This document shows, one piece after another, positions 1 through 13,830 of a stretch of DNA of 64,000 bases. Source of the DNA: Gymnopilus junonius (taxonomy: Eukaryota > Basidiomycota > Agaricomycetes > Agaricales > Galerinaceae); NCBI GenBank assembly GCA_015501075.1, contig JADNYJ010000073.1:122467-186466 (forward strand), read 5' to 3'. The first letter of the stretch is position 1. Each line of letters starts with the position of its first letter. Position numbers and translations under genes: made by a program. Below the pieces are notes generated by a model. It did not search any database and had not been told where the DNA came from. It saw only the letters and a program-made list of their open reading frames with translations.

Positions 1-572
1 AAGCCATGACGAAGGATCTGAAGGTCCCGCTTCCTTCTGAGCTACGTACATTCCTTGGTCATTAGGCGACAGTGCAGCCGGACTCACTTTGTGACTAAAG
101 TACATATGACATGCGACAATAGTATTTCCTGAGTAATAAACATAATTGGTGACTGATTACCCATGCGATGAAAGGGAATAAAAGACAACAGAGAGAAAGG
201 CATAATGGGCGCAGGATATTAATGCAAGACAGGGAAGGAATGCAAAATGCTAAGGAGCAAAAGTATATGCAGGAGAAAAAAAGAAGGAAGAGATCATTCA
301 ATCGTAATGTCATCGTGATATCCGCCGGGCGCCCCAAGGACGACGGCATCGTTATTTCATTAAGTAGTGCCTTCGTCATTAATTTTTAAAGAAAAATTCT
401 TCAGTGTCGATCAAATCTACTCTGTGGTCATTCCACAGTAAACGACAAGGGACCTCCAACATGGGAGGCTAGGTGTAGATGAAGCCTGGGGCAGCCCGCT
501 GATGATGAGCATGTCATACTCTCCAACGGCCCAAGGCAAACGGCGCGCGGCCGCAAGTAGTTAGCCCGCCCG
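1..572. other. no recognisable gene
   Basis: Short unrelated reading frames on both strands; nothing resembles a known family. It is the 3' flank of the shugoshin gene. Confidence 0.5.
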
Positions 573-2699
573 TCAAAAGGCCATGCTATGCCTCCTGATA
601 TCTTCTAATGCAGCTACAGCAGCCGTGGCCGCGCTTCTCTTCGGGAGGGCCTTCCGTCTACCTTCGACATTCACCCACGCATTCGCACCTCTAGCACCCC
701 CCATGTATTCCTCGTCAGCCTCTGCACCATCGCTCTCCTCGTCGCTGATGAGAAGTTGCGGTCTTGACTTTTTGCGCTTTATAGAGGTGGTTGAGGACAG
801 GGATGACGAGGAGGAGGATGAAGGAACGACTGTGGCACCAGAAGTGGTTGAGCCCGTGGTCCGCGTTGGAGGACCTGGGGAATACATAGCAGATGCTGAT
901 CCAGGGCGGGATGGAGGAAGAGGGAAAAGTTCTGGGTTGATATAGCTTCCATCTGCGCCTCTTAGAGGAAGAGGAGGAGGAACTACTACAGGAGGTATGT
1001 CAAGAGACGATCGTGCTTCCGTGCCAACATCCGCGTCATCGATGGGCGTAGTTGGATGTGAAGATGGTTTATAAGATGTGTTGGTCATGACAGCTGCAGC
1101 AGAAGAACGCTTCTTGCGTGCAGGCTCTGAGTTGGGTGGCGGATCGGGTTTGCGCATTTTACTGATAACATGTTAAATTGGGTTATCTTACTGGCACTAT
1201 TAGATGACTTACGTGTTCAGTTTGGGTTCAGCATAGTTCACACTCTTCCGCACTCTTCGTTCTCGACCATTTGGCATACCTTCCGTTTCTGATGAACCAG
1301 GAGGCGCTGGACTCGAGGATCCGCGAGAGGTAGGAGCCGAGCCGACTGGCGAGCCAGGCTGTAGGAATTGCCGGGTGGAAGGTACTTGAGGCTCTAGGTC
1401 AATCTCTTCGTGAACTAGACATAGAAAGTCGGCCATAAGATGAAGAAGACATAAGGTTACAAAAATTTGGGCTCGCCGTTGTTGTCAATAGGCTGCAGAG
1501 CCGTCCGGGGTACGGGATCTCTCACCTTCGACTTGAGGGTTTCCATACTATCGCCAACATCTCGGTGCCTCTTCTTTTCGCGACGTGGTGTTGTATCGCA
1601 AATGACGTCCCTTTCGCTTTCAGATTCCCGTTGTTCCTTTCCTTTCCCTTTCCGCTTTTCCTTTTTCACAGGAAGGTCAAGCTCAACGTCTTGGTCCATC
1701 GTCACTTCAAGTTGGCCGCGAACAGCTGCCAGTTCTTCCTCCTCCTCGGCGCGGCCAGCCTCTAGCCTGATGGGTGACCCGAAGGCTGGACTACCTGATC
1801 GAGGAACAGACAGCGATTCCGTGTTGACGGTCAGCATCCCACTCTGCCGACGGATTGTCTTTCGGGGCTTAGACGAAGCAGAGAGGGGTTCGGGGTTCAC
1901 AAGAAGAGTTACTGAGGCTGGTGTGGAAGACGGCGTGGGTGAGGAGCCTCGCGTAGGTAGGGGTAATTTTGACGCGGATAGCCTTGGTTTTGTCTTCACT
2001 TTCTTGCGAGGGGGTGTCGGTTGCTTCTCTATCTCATCGGAAGTTCGCGAGGCTCCTCTTCCTCGTGAATTCCGGGTACATTAGGGGGTCGAGAGATTCG
2101 CATTAGTTGAGGCGAAGTTGGGCTGGCGGTGCTGATAGTGAGAACAGGACGTCGAGCTCGAGGTGAAGGGGGAGTCGGTGGCGCTTCAGGCGTTGTCTTG
2201 ATGTCGTGCGTATGCCGAAGATAATGCAGATGTTTGATAAGGTTTTGGGACTACAATGCGAAGACACAGTTTAGGGTGGAGTTGGAGTGGCACAGGCAGC
2301 AGACTCACTGCAGCCTCTGCATCCTCTAAAACCTTGCGCGATTTTTCACGCTCGCGCTTGAGCTGGGTTGCAAGTGAAATTTCGGATGCCCGCAACCGAA
2401 GGTTTTCAACGTAGAGCGTGGATATTTGGGCATTGAGTTCTTCAATGCGGATACTCAGTGTCGAATTAAGTCTACAAAGATTATCGTTAGTCTCTACACC
2501 AATGTCAGATATAGATATCACACACTTTGTGATATGTTTATTGGCGAGGAGAAATTTCTTCTTGACTAGTAAAGCCACACACTCGGTCAGATCTCATATG
2601 GTGACATGAAGAACGCCAAGTGAACGTACAGTTTTCGAATTCGTAGAGAGCATCGTTCTGCCTTGCACCGAGCGACGACCGCGACTCTCTCCTGCTCAT
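573..2699 (-). CDS. SGO1: shugoshin (centromere cohesin protector)
   Basis: Shugoshin recruits PP2A to centromeres and protects cohesin from cleavage. Exon 1 (2699-2630, ATG at 2699), exon 2 (2565-2526) and exon 3 (2471-2309) splice in frame into the family's N-terminal coiled coil, reading ENFKKKFLLANKHITKLNST and continuing with IEELNAQISTLYVENLRLRA. A basic, serine/proline-rich, probably disordered middle follows (about 2255-1215). The C-terminal shugoshin motif spans an intron: SVNYAEPKLNT ends at 1213 and continues at 1161 as KMRKPDPP, giving the family's YAEPxLNxKMRRP-type box. The stop is at 573-575. One intron near 2050 could not be placed with certainty because the frame changes there. 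An upstream in-frame Met lies near 2738. Identification rests on both conserved ends, which are diagnostic of the family. Confidence 0.9.
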
Positions 2700-3005
2700 C
2701 GTGTCCGACGACGTCGGGCTAGGATGGACTGAAAACAAGACGTACTTAGGACCGGGTCGAACAACAACAAGAACAGATCACGTGACACCCGCGTTTGGCG
2801 ATGCCTTTAGATTTCCGCATTAGGGGGCCACAATTTGAAAACACCTTAATTTCGTATTGACAACCAAAAAATTTTAATACTTGTACAAGCAATACATTTA
2901 CACAAACGTCTCCTTTACTTGACATATAATGGTCCATATACATGAATAACCTGAAACCCAGAACACAACGAGTGTCGATATTTCGTCTTAGATTCAAAAG
3001 TACGC

Positions 3006-5307
3006 CTACATATGTGCAATCAAATCAGCAATCAGTTTCAGAAATGTAATCATATAACTCACAGCAGCGTTGGGTGGGCTGGCGCAGCCGCCGATTCTGA
3101 GTGCAAAGAATGAATCACGGATGCCAGGCAAAAAAAATTTGATTCTATATTATGAAACAATAAACAAGAGGACGCACATGTGCAAAGGCCAGGATGAAAA
3201 GAAGAACGTATATCGGCCTGTGTCAGCGCAGGTTGCGAGAGCTTCTCCAAGTCGAAAAATTCGCCTGGAGTAGAATGCATTTATTAAATCAAACTTTGGT
3301 GACTGAAAAGCGGAAGCGAAACTCACCCAATGGCATTCCCCACAGCCTACGGGAAAGCTAGTCGTTACAAAGATCCATGCAAGAAGACAAAAATTTTTAC
3401 ATACCCTAGGATGGTCTATGAAGATCCGAGATAAGAAGTGGTCGTTAAGAAATGAAAGGAACCAGAGAACGAACCTGATGAAGAAGCTTCTCCTGGCTCG
3501 GCGATGGCCAACTCTAGGATTGAGGTGTCGCCAGTCAGAAAAGCCTGACTCCACGGAAAAATCAGAGATGATTACCTCAAGTGCAGGCTGATCAGACGCA
3601 ATAGCGGCGAAGTGGTTGTTCCTAGTTCAGCTCGTCAGAAGCGAAAAAAATGGTCACACCACTGATCCATTATCGAAATAAAATGAGTGGGGACTCATGC
3701 ATACCAGAGGAACCGTTTCATATCTTCGCTTTGCTCAATTCCCGCGCTGGATAGAGCAAAGAACGCATTAATTGACACGATCAAAAGGGAAGAATAATAA
3801 AGGGCACTTACAAAGTCTCCGGACGCTGACTCAGGGCTTGCCTCGCGGCAGTCGTCTCCTTGTAGTATTTCTGAATGAACCCAACACGCAGCAGGAGAAT
3901 ATCGCCTCTGCGGAATTGGACACCCTGATATTTGGCTACAGCCTCCAACTCGGCGACCGTTATGGGATGGGTGGTCCATGGATCGTATGGGAGCTTGTCC
4001 CCATTTTTGGTATAGTATCCGACCAGATCGAGGAGGATACCACGTCCGCAGATCCCATGAGTAGCCCAATCTGAATATAACACGAAGGGAAGAGAGGAAG
4101 TTATTGCATTACGCCGTCAGCACTGTAATCAATGGGCGTTTCGGTCAAGAAGAACATGAGGAGCTGGTTCTGCCCAATGAGAACCTCCCCGTCCATATTT
4201 CCATCGACTGGGCGCCCGACGTTAATAGCTCGGCTCAGTCGGAAGGGAGAAGCACTGATATATGATCTAGCGCCTCCTCCACTTGGATTAAATTGGACAA
4301 TAGGGCATGTCAATATATGTCACCCGCCGCAAATGAAGACAATCGTGTCGTAAAGGGAAAAATATATCAACGCACTCTGTATCCCGATCCTAGCGAGACT
4401 CGGATCGATCTCGTTCGGGTTGGGAAGTGGGACGACACCTGTCTGCATTGATTTGGCATCTGTGCTGAAATAGTGGAAACGAATGAGAAGGACGAGGGTT
4501 GGTGGGTACTGAGCCCGTAAAATAAGTTACACATACTTGTTGTAAAATACGCCATGCTCGAATATGCCGATGTGCCTCATCCCATCCCATTGAGATCCCG
4601 ACTGGGTATTCTGAATGATATCAATGTTTGAGGGAAATATTCTATTTCAAGAAGCCAGTAAAACGTACGATATGGATCTCATCGTCGCGTGGCATTCCAA
4701 ATTCTTCTTTCTTCATGATCATTCTGACTTCAGGAGTTTTGCGATTAAACAAAGGCTATTGAGATAGAAATGAAAACAAAGCGTTACGTCATTTCTTGCA
4801 CACGACAGGGCTTGATTATGCTCAACGTACCTTTTCGGGAAAATTAATAGGCCTGAGATTGGAAATAGAGATATCAGCCGCCATTCAGCATAGTGAAATC
4901 ATAGAAAGTCTCCATTTCAAACGCGCATTCAGGAGAAAAAAGAGCTACCGACTAGCAGATCAAAAGCAAATGGGGAAGGTGGGAGGTGTGAACTTGTAAT
5001 CGGCTCACCAATTGAGAGAAATCATGCGGCCTAATCTATAGACATAATCAGGATCACAGCTCGGAAGGACCTGTCCATTAACCTTTCGCTCACCTGATCT
5101 CGTCACTCGCCGCACGTTGAACCACGGCTTCGGTCAAGAGATTCACAGTTCCAAGTTGATCATCTTGGCCCCAGACCCCCCACGCACATCCTGGGTAGTT
5201 CTTGAATGGCGGCAACTCATCGTACGAAGGCAAGGGTATCTCGGCCACAGAGGATGATGGGCGCGGTGTGATTTGAGATGCGATATTGCTCAAACGTCTG
5301 GATGCCA
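3006..5307 (-). CDS. cyclase-family (kynurenine formamidase-like fold) hydrolase, many exons
   Basis: Member of the putative cyclase superfamily (Pfam cyclase, PF04199), metal-dependent hydrolases of the kynurenine formamidase type. Ordered landmarks on the minus strand are CAWGVWGQDDQLGTVNLLT (about 5200-5130), SGSQWDGMRHIG (about 4600-4560), a GRGILLDLVGYY region (about 4050-4010), ITVAELEAVAKYQGV and RRGDILLLRVGF (about 3960-3870), SEDMKRFLW (about 3740), SDQPALE (about 3590), GEFFDLEKLS (about 3260-3230), TGRYTFFFSSWPL (about 3220-3185) and a terminal GGCASPPNAA (about 3090-3060). All are separated by roughly 50-nt introns. The stop used here is 3006-3008, but GTGAGT directly after the last conserved motif could start one more intron. 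An alternative upstream start is 5443. The substrate cannot be predicted. Confidence 0.8.
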
Positions 5308-5599
5308 TTGAAACTTGCTCCGATACTCTGCGATTCGATGGTAGACGGTTTGGGTTGGGAGGTTGGAAGCTGCTCTTCCTCAGAAACAGACAATGCGCCT
5401 TAACTAATACTTTGACATGGGACCCGCCGCAATGTTGTGCCATGCCGCGGAAGCCAGCAACGTCAGATGACGCGGGTCATGCGAAAACTCTGGCTAAGAG
5501 GGGTTACATCGAGAAAAGCAGATAATTTAAGGACCAAGTATGAAGTACAATTTGCAATAGTAAGAACAAGGATGCGAAGAGGTGCACTTTCTAAATAAT

Positions 5600-8184
<2,585 letters not shown>

Positions 8185-8219
8185 CTTCGACAAAAAGATA
8201 TTTGGTTTACGGGACACCG

Positions 8220-9300
8220 CACGATAAAAAGCAGAAGAAAGAAAAGAAAATTTGAGGATGCTGGTGGAGGTGGTTGGGCAACCGAGGACGAAGGAGTCAC
8301 AGTGTGTGACGTATCTTGCGTAACTATTTACCCTTGCTTGTAAATGGTGGCTTTCCTTCTCCGCAGCGCCAGCCGACTGGGCTAAATGCGGTTAAAGTAT
8401 ATAACTGAAAAGGTTTGGCTCGGCGTCACTTTGTGCACAATACCACTAGCAGGACTGAAAGGAAAGTGACGAAACAGTAAAAGTTCAAGAAGGGAAAGTA
8501 AGCAACAGTCCGGTTGTTGCCATATTTTCACTCGTATCGTGTCTCTGCGTCTCTCTGAAAATAATTAATCCTGTATAGGACTTACAGTCATCCACACAGG
8601 CAGTTTATTTACAGCCTGTCAATCCATAATTAAATGTCACTAGGGTGCGAACCTGCGGTATTTCGCATGTATCCTACCATATCGACGTGTATAATTATTC
8701 CTAATTCAAGTCGCGTTAAAATAATGGCGGCCAGATATCAGAGCCTTGCCATATGGATCTTCATCGCGCACCCGACTAATCAATGCCCTTCCCCGAGAGT
8801 GCTTACTTACGTATACGTACCTTTCACCTTCTGTGAATAAAATCAATCAACGTGCTCGAAAATACTGTTCAAATTCAAATTCTCATCTGATCCTTGGCTG
8901 ACTCTCCGAATTACCCACCTTGGCCAGAAGTAGCGGACATATCAGGGTACGGCAATGGTAAGTATGTCCTTCGACACCGAGTTAATATGAAGACCTTAAC
9001 GTAAGGTGCTATAACATTTTGATACCTGCCCACCGACCCGATTCCTCTCATTTTGTTGGAAGCCGCCGAGGCAGGGCTTGCTGGATTTCAGGCAGGGATC
9101 CTCTGATTGGGTTGTATTTCACTCAGAAAAGGAACGAAGTTCTGTCACTAGTAACCGTACAGGGGAATCCGCATATCATTTTAGGTTTGATGCCTCCTTC
9201 TAAAGCTGCACATGAGGGATCTTCCGTAGCTGCTTGGGTCTGGGTCGCTCCGAGTCCATGGCGATCTGCAAGCTTTTACAACTCTATGGGGTAATCCCCA
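8220..9300. other. intergenic, no gene supported
   Basis: Contains the upstream region of the Prp4 gene and only short, unrelated reading frames (for example near 8634-8840 and 9019-9294) with no family resemblance. Confidence 0.4.
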
Positions 9301-9317
9301 GCTTCAGACCGGTTCTT

Positions 9318-10235
9318 TCATATGGCGCAGCCATTATTTTTCACATCCGCTGTCATTTCTCTTCCTAGATCTAGGGAAGCTCTATTCAACAACGCACATC
9401 TGGTGGGGATAGGTTTCCACAGGTTCGCTATCAGGGTCTCGGCCTGCTCCTTCTGCTGTACCAAATGTCCCAGTAATCCCTTCCTTCCTGTGCCTCGTTT
9501 CAGACGTCCGGCGTGATTGACAGTAAGAGACCCAAATGCACGCCAGTGTGCCTCAGAGAGCCTGCATTTAAATCTTCTCAGGGCTGCACAACGCGAGACG
9601 CAGAAATTTATCCGAGATTTTGACCAATTCGGATAAGCGCAAACCTCATAGTCAGGAAGCTTCTTGACATCGTTTACAATGCCAGTCAAATCGCTATTCT
9701 TCGTTGCGAAGTAAATCCTGCCTTTCAAGACTTGCGGGAGTTCCTGAGTCAGTCCGATTCTGAACCCCTGGAGAGCCAAGAGTTCGAACGAACGTTGTTG
9801 ACTTAGGTTTTTCTCTGGAGACGTATTTAGAAATTTCAGACGATCCTAAGATCCTAAGATCTCTAGTCGTCCATAATTCAGGCAGATCCCGGACCGACCG
9901 AGTCGCATCCAAGACATGTAAGTTGCCCCGACCAATCCCAAGCTTCGTGAAATCCAAGGTAAAGGATCCGAATCGAAATTCTCGTCTTATCGTGCCGGAG
10001 AAATGTCTATATTTGTGGCGAGAGGCAACTGCAGTCCCATAGAAAGACGAAAGACGATGTCAGAGAGTGATGGTAAGGCCTTTTGTAGGTAAAGCGGTAT
10101 GTGTCGTACTGGCGGATGCTTCATTAGAATGGATCTGAAGACTTGATGCCCGACAAGTGGATGACGAGACAAGCTCCTAGTTGTTGATCCAATGTAAAAA
10201 GTTTTTATATCGGCATCGTCATCGCGGAGTATCAT
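9318..10235 (-). pseudogene. possible decayed F-box/LRR-like gene
   Basis: Three minus-strand reading frames follow one another in different frames: 10235-9987, 9957-9694 and 9779-9318. The joins have no clear intron. The last frame contains SDLTGIVNDVKKLPDYEVC and AALRRFKC, which resemble the leucine-rich ladder of agaricomycete F-box proteins. No F-box was identified, and no start codon with a promoter-like context is visible. Either the gene is broken by frameshifts or it has introns that could not be resolved. The family assignment is a weak inference from composition and periodicity. Confidence 0.35.
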
Positions 10236-10508
10236 TTTTTAATAAGTATAGTCTTTGAAGCTTGGAGGCTTGTAGTCCATGATAAAAATAAGTTAATATC
10301 AATATAGCACTGACATATCGATGTGGCAGGTATGTAGCCGAGGGAGATCGTTTTAGATCTACTAACATACCGGATAAGTACTTACCCGAAATACAAGCAG
10401 AATGTTTCTGACGTCCACGCCAGTAGTGTCAATGCCAGTGTCAGGTGGTATCTCCAAGAGGACCGCCGGGAAGGTGTTGATATCTGCAACGTCGAAATTT
10501 TAAGATAA

Positions 10509-11079
10509 CTAGGCGAAGGATACAGTCTTTCGCTTTGCTTTATCGGTCCTGGTATGGGGAGGTTGATTTGAGGGGGTCTCGGGACGCTCTTCTGATTCCT
10601 TCAATCGCTCTTTCCGTGACTTAGCCCTTTCCTTCTTGGCTTGGGCAGTTTTCGCTCGAAGAATAGCTTTTGTTTCTTTCTAGCTTTCCAAGGGTCAGCA
10701 TACGCGTCAACTTGGCCAGGCTGTTCTTACCAGTTTGACTTTAGAGTGCGATGTTTTCTTTGCATCATTCACCGAGTCATTAATTGTCTAATAACGTATC
10801 AAAGTTCAGCTCCAAACTGAATCAACTACTTACGGGAGATTGTGGGGTCAATTCATCTCACCTGACTCTTCTGACGTTTGCCTGATCGGATTAAGGATTT
10901 CTTCTCCTGAAGCTCAGCTATAGAGGAAGCCAATGACAGGGCATCCTGTCCAAAATCATAAGCAGCTCCATGGGCGGTCGGAAGAAGAAATTGTTCACAT
11001 TTTTTTCCAAGAACCGCTTGGGTTGCTTTCCTTTACTGGCTATAGCACGTGCGCCTTTCTGACTTATGTTAGCGCTCAT
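10509..11079 (-). CDS. small lysine/arginine-rich protein, unknown function
   Basis: A start at 11079 gives MSANISQKGARAIASKGKQP. Downstream blocks are AELQEKKSLIRSGKRQKSQ (about 10910-10860), TINDSVNDAKKTSHSKVKL (about 10790-10735) and KETKAILRAKTAQAKKERAK (from about 10690). The protein ends in KAKRKTVSFA with the stop at 10509-10511. Introns at about 10860/10790 and 10735/10690 splice in frame. Between 11010 and 10950 the frame must change near a run of seven A residues, either by an unresolved intron or a 1-nt indel. The strongly basic composition with coiled-coil tendency suggests a nucleolar or ribosome-biogenesis role, but this is inference only. Confidence 0.55.
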
Positions 11080-13830
11080 GAGGGGCCAAGAGATAGAATG
11101 GGGATGCCAGCTCAATCTAATAGAAGGGTGCAATGAGCCTGAATAGAGTAAATGCAAGGGTTGTGCAAACGGCAGTGAAAAAATGTTTATTGCCGACGTT
11201 TATTGTTTGCGTGTGTTTGGACGCTTCCTTTCCGAGGTAATAGGCTAAAACAAACCCGACATCACCATCCTGTATTTCGCTCCTCTCTTAGCGGAACAGA
11301 CTGTCCTAGCAATAGACAAATCCATAGAAAAGTGGTGATGACCTTCCGAGCTATATAATATCAGATCTCCTATAATCAGAGAGAGACATGTTAACCATCT
11401 TGCCGAGAATAACCCATTATGATTCGAGTTAACCGAGACCTCAGTTGGTTGGACATCATCATCTCATCTGGGCGCCAACAAATTACATTACTATGAGTAC
11501 AGATTCATTTTAACTCGAAAGAATGGACAGACAAACGCCATTATACCGTTGATTTTCCTATTCTGATTTTCAAGGGTCAGGTTTAGGGCTCGGACATGAT
11601 TAAGGAACTGTTTCTACAATTGAAAGAAGACTAGAACCATATTAAATCAGATCGGTGTTAAATATATGTGGTATACGTCAATCCATGGGATTGTGAAAGG
11701 TGCATCGGAGTAGCTAATTCCAGAATCGCAACACAAGGACCAAGGGCTTACAAAGTTCTAAGAAGGAGGGAGATTTATCCCCTTCCCTCAATGTAGAAAT
11801 GGAGGATTCCCAGCGGCGGTATCCAAGTAGGAGATCTGACCCGATGTATTTTACTTTTTCCGGGTCTGATAAGAAAATTTTGCTATAAAAGACCGTCTGT
11901 TCGAGAGAAGCCAACCAAGCAACAGCTCTTGCATCTATCTGTTATCCACCTCCAGCTTTCCTCCCAAGAGAAACATGTGTCATTTCCGCCGGTCAGCATT
12001 TTAGGCCAACAATACTGCCTGTGTCCCCTCACTGATTTGTTTGAATAGCGTTGCGAACGTCTACACCATATGCGGCCATATTATCCAGCAAGTGCGCACC
12101 GTGGTTTCGCCTCTAAAGACAATAGCTGATGACTATATAACAGCCAGATGAACATGTCAGCTTTCCCTCTTAGCTATAGATCATCCAAAATCAAGTACTG
12201 ACCATGGAGTTCAAGATGACATGCTCTTCGCAAACCTGCAAGTTCAGTCCGAACCATGCACCTGATTGCGTCCCTCCCTCCTGCAGGAGGACTTGCCTAC
12301 AGTAGTTCGTCACTCCATTTCTTATGGCGGAATTCCACGCCCACTGATTACTTGTTCTTTTACTCTTCACTTCCATCCGTCCAGTCGGACCTCACCTGAG
12401 CAATACTGTCAGTGACAAAGTTCTTGGAAAATGTCATGAAAATTCTGATGTGTTTTTCCGCAGCTCCCCACATCAACAGGGCCTGCCCTGCCTGCGTGTC
12501 GCAGGGGAGATACTCTAACTGAATAATGGCTAGCCTTTTAGACCTGTCGGATGCATTCCATCGGCTTTTGTTTTCTGAATCAAGGTTGTGATCGCACGTC
12601 GTTAGTCTTAGTAATGTTTTCGCGCTGTGATGTTCTTTGTCGTTGAATTGCTATATTGCTCGTTGTGTACCCATTTTTTTGAATTTACATGTCGTGCTGC
12701 TGTCTTTCGTACCACAACATCTACTATTCGTCGTTGAGGAAATATATAAGTATCAAAGATGCAGAGAGGGTAGCCCGGAGATCAGATCACTTTTCAAGGA
12801 CATACTTTATTGAGGGATATGCGACGTGGACGGTTCCCTCGTAAGATTTGTCGACCTTATTTTGAGCATAAAATCGGAGGTAGGAGATTTGGGCAGACAA
12901 ATTTTTCCAATTTCGCGGAGATCTAATGTCAGTCAGAGATATAATGAAGCCCAATGCTTCGGCTTGCAAGAACCCTGGTTTAATTATGTAGGGAATTTTA
13001 GGTCCCTCCACCGAATTGAAGCGGGGCAGAGGGTCATGCTCCCTGCGGTCCAGCCGAATAATCCTCTTACTTGGTCCACGCCGTGTCATTGGAACACTTT
13101 CTTTCTTTAAAATCGTAGAATAGAATGTGTGTCACACGATTATGCGCCACATCATTGTCAGAATAATGATATCGGAACGTCATTCGTACTCGCAAGTCGT
13201 ACTAAGCGAAGCCCGCCAGTTCTTTTTATTTTCCTAGATCCCTGAATGCAGTTAAATTAACGGACAAGTCAGTCATGATAGGTAGTTGTCATCTTTCACC
13301 TTGGTGAGGATTGTCATTGCGGAAACGACGTCGGATACTAGAACAAAACAAACCTTTATGGGAAGCCGCGGTACCTGTGCCGCAAATGAGTTTGTCTTAC
13401 GGATCTAAGTCATGAGGATCGTGAAAGGTTTAGGAATTCGAGAAGAGGATGATAGACAGTCGTCGACGACCATGATGACATCTATTGCTTCTATTTTCCC
13501 AGCTTGATAAAGGGTCTCATGCACCAAAGTTTGTTGGTGTTACTTACGTATGCCCTGACTCAGGACCTGTGTGGGATCTCTCACCTTCCATGTTAGCGAC
13601 TTCCGGCTTGCTTTCCGCCTCTGGATGAGGAGCTCCGGATGTTGGGCCGAAGTAGTTAGGAGCACGTGACTCGGCTTCACTGCCGAATGGGAATGCATTA
13701 TAATTGCGCACAGTTGATGTCTTTTCCTCAACTTTCACCATCATCGACTCTAGCAACATTTTTCAAGTCCACACCACCCATCCATTCATCCATTTCTTCT
13801 TCATTTTAAGCGCTGAATTGTCTGGGGTTC
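11080..13830. other. long gene-poor stretch
   Basis: No gene could be supported. Two minus-strand reading frames look slightly protein-like (13089-12787, 100 residues; 11914-11714, 66 residues) but match no family recognised here and lack clear splice partners. The last 200 bases before 13831 are the 5' flank of the MFS transporter gene. Confidence 0.4.

Noticed and set aside
583..945. Plus-strand ORF opposite shugoshin
   Set aside because: Complement of the Ser/Glu-rich coding region; no independent evidence.
12787..13089. 100-residue minus ORF as a real gene
   Set aside because: No recognisable domain, no splice partners and no promoter evidence. Kept only as a note in the gene-poor interval.
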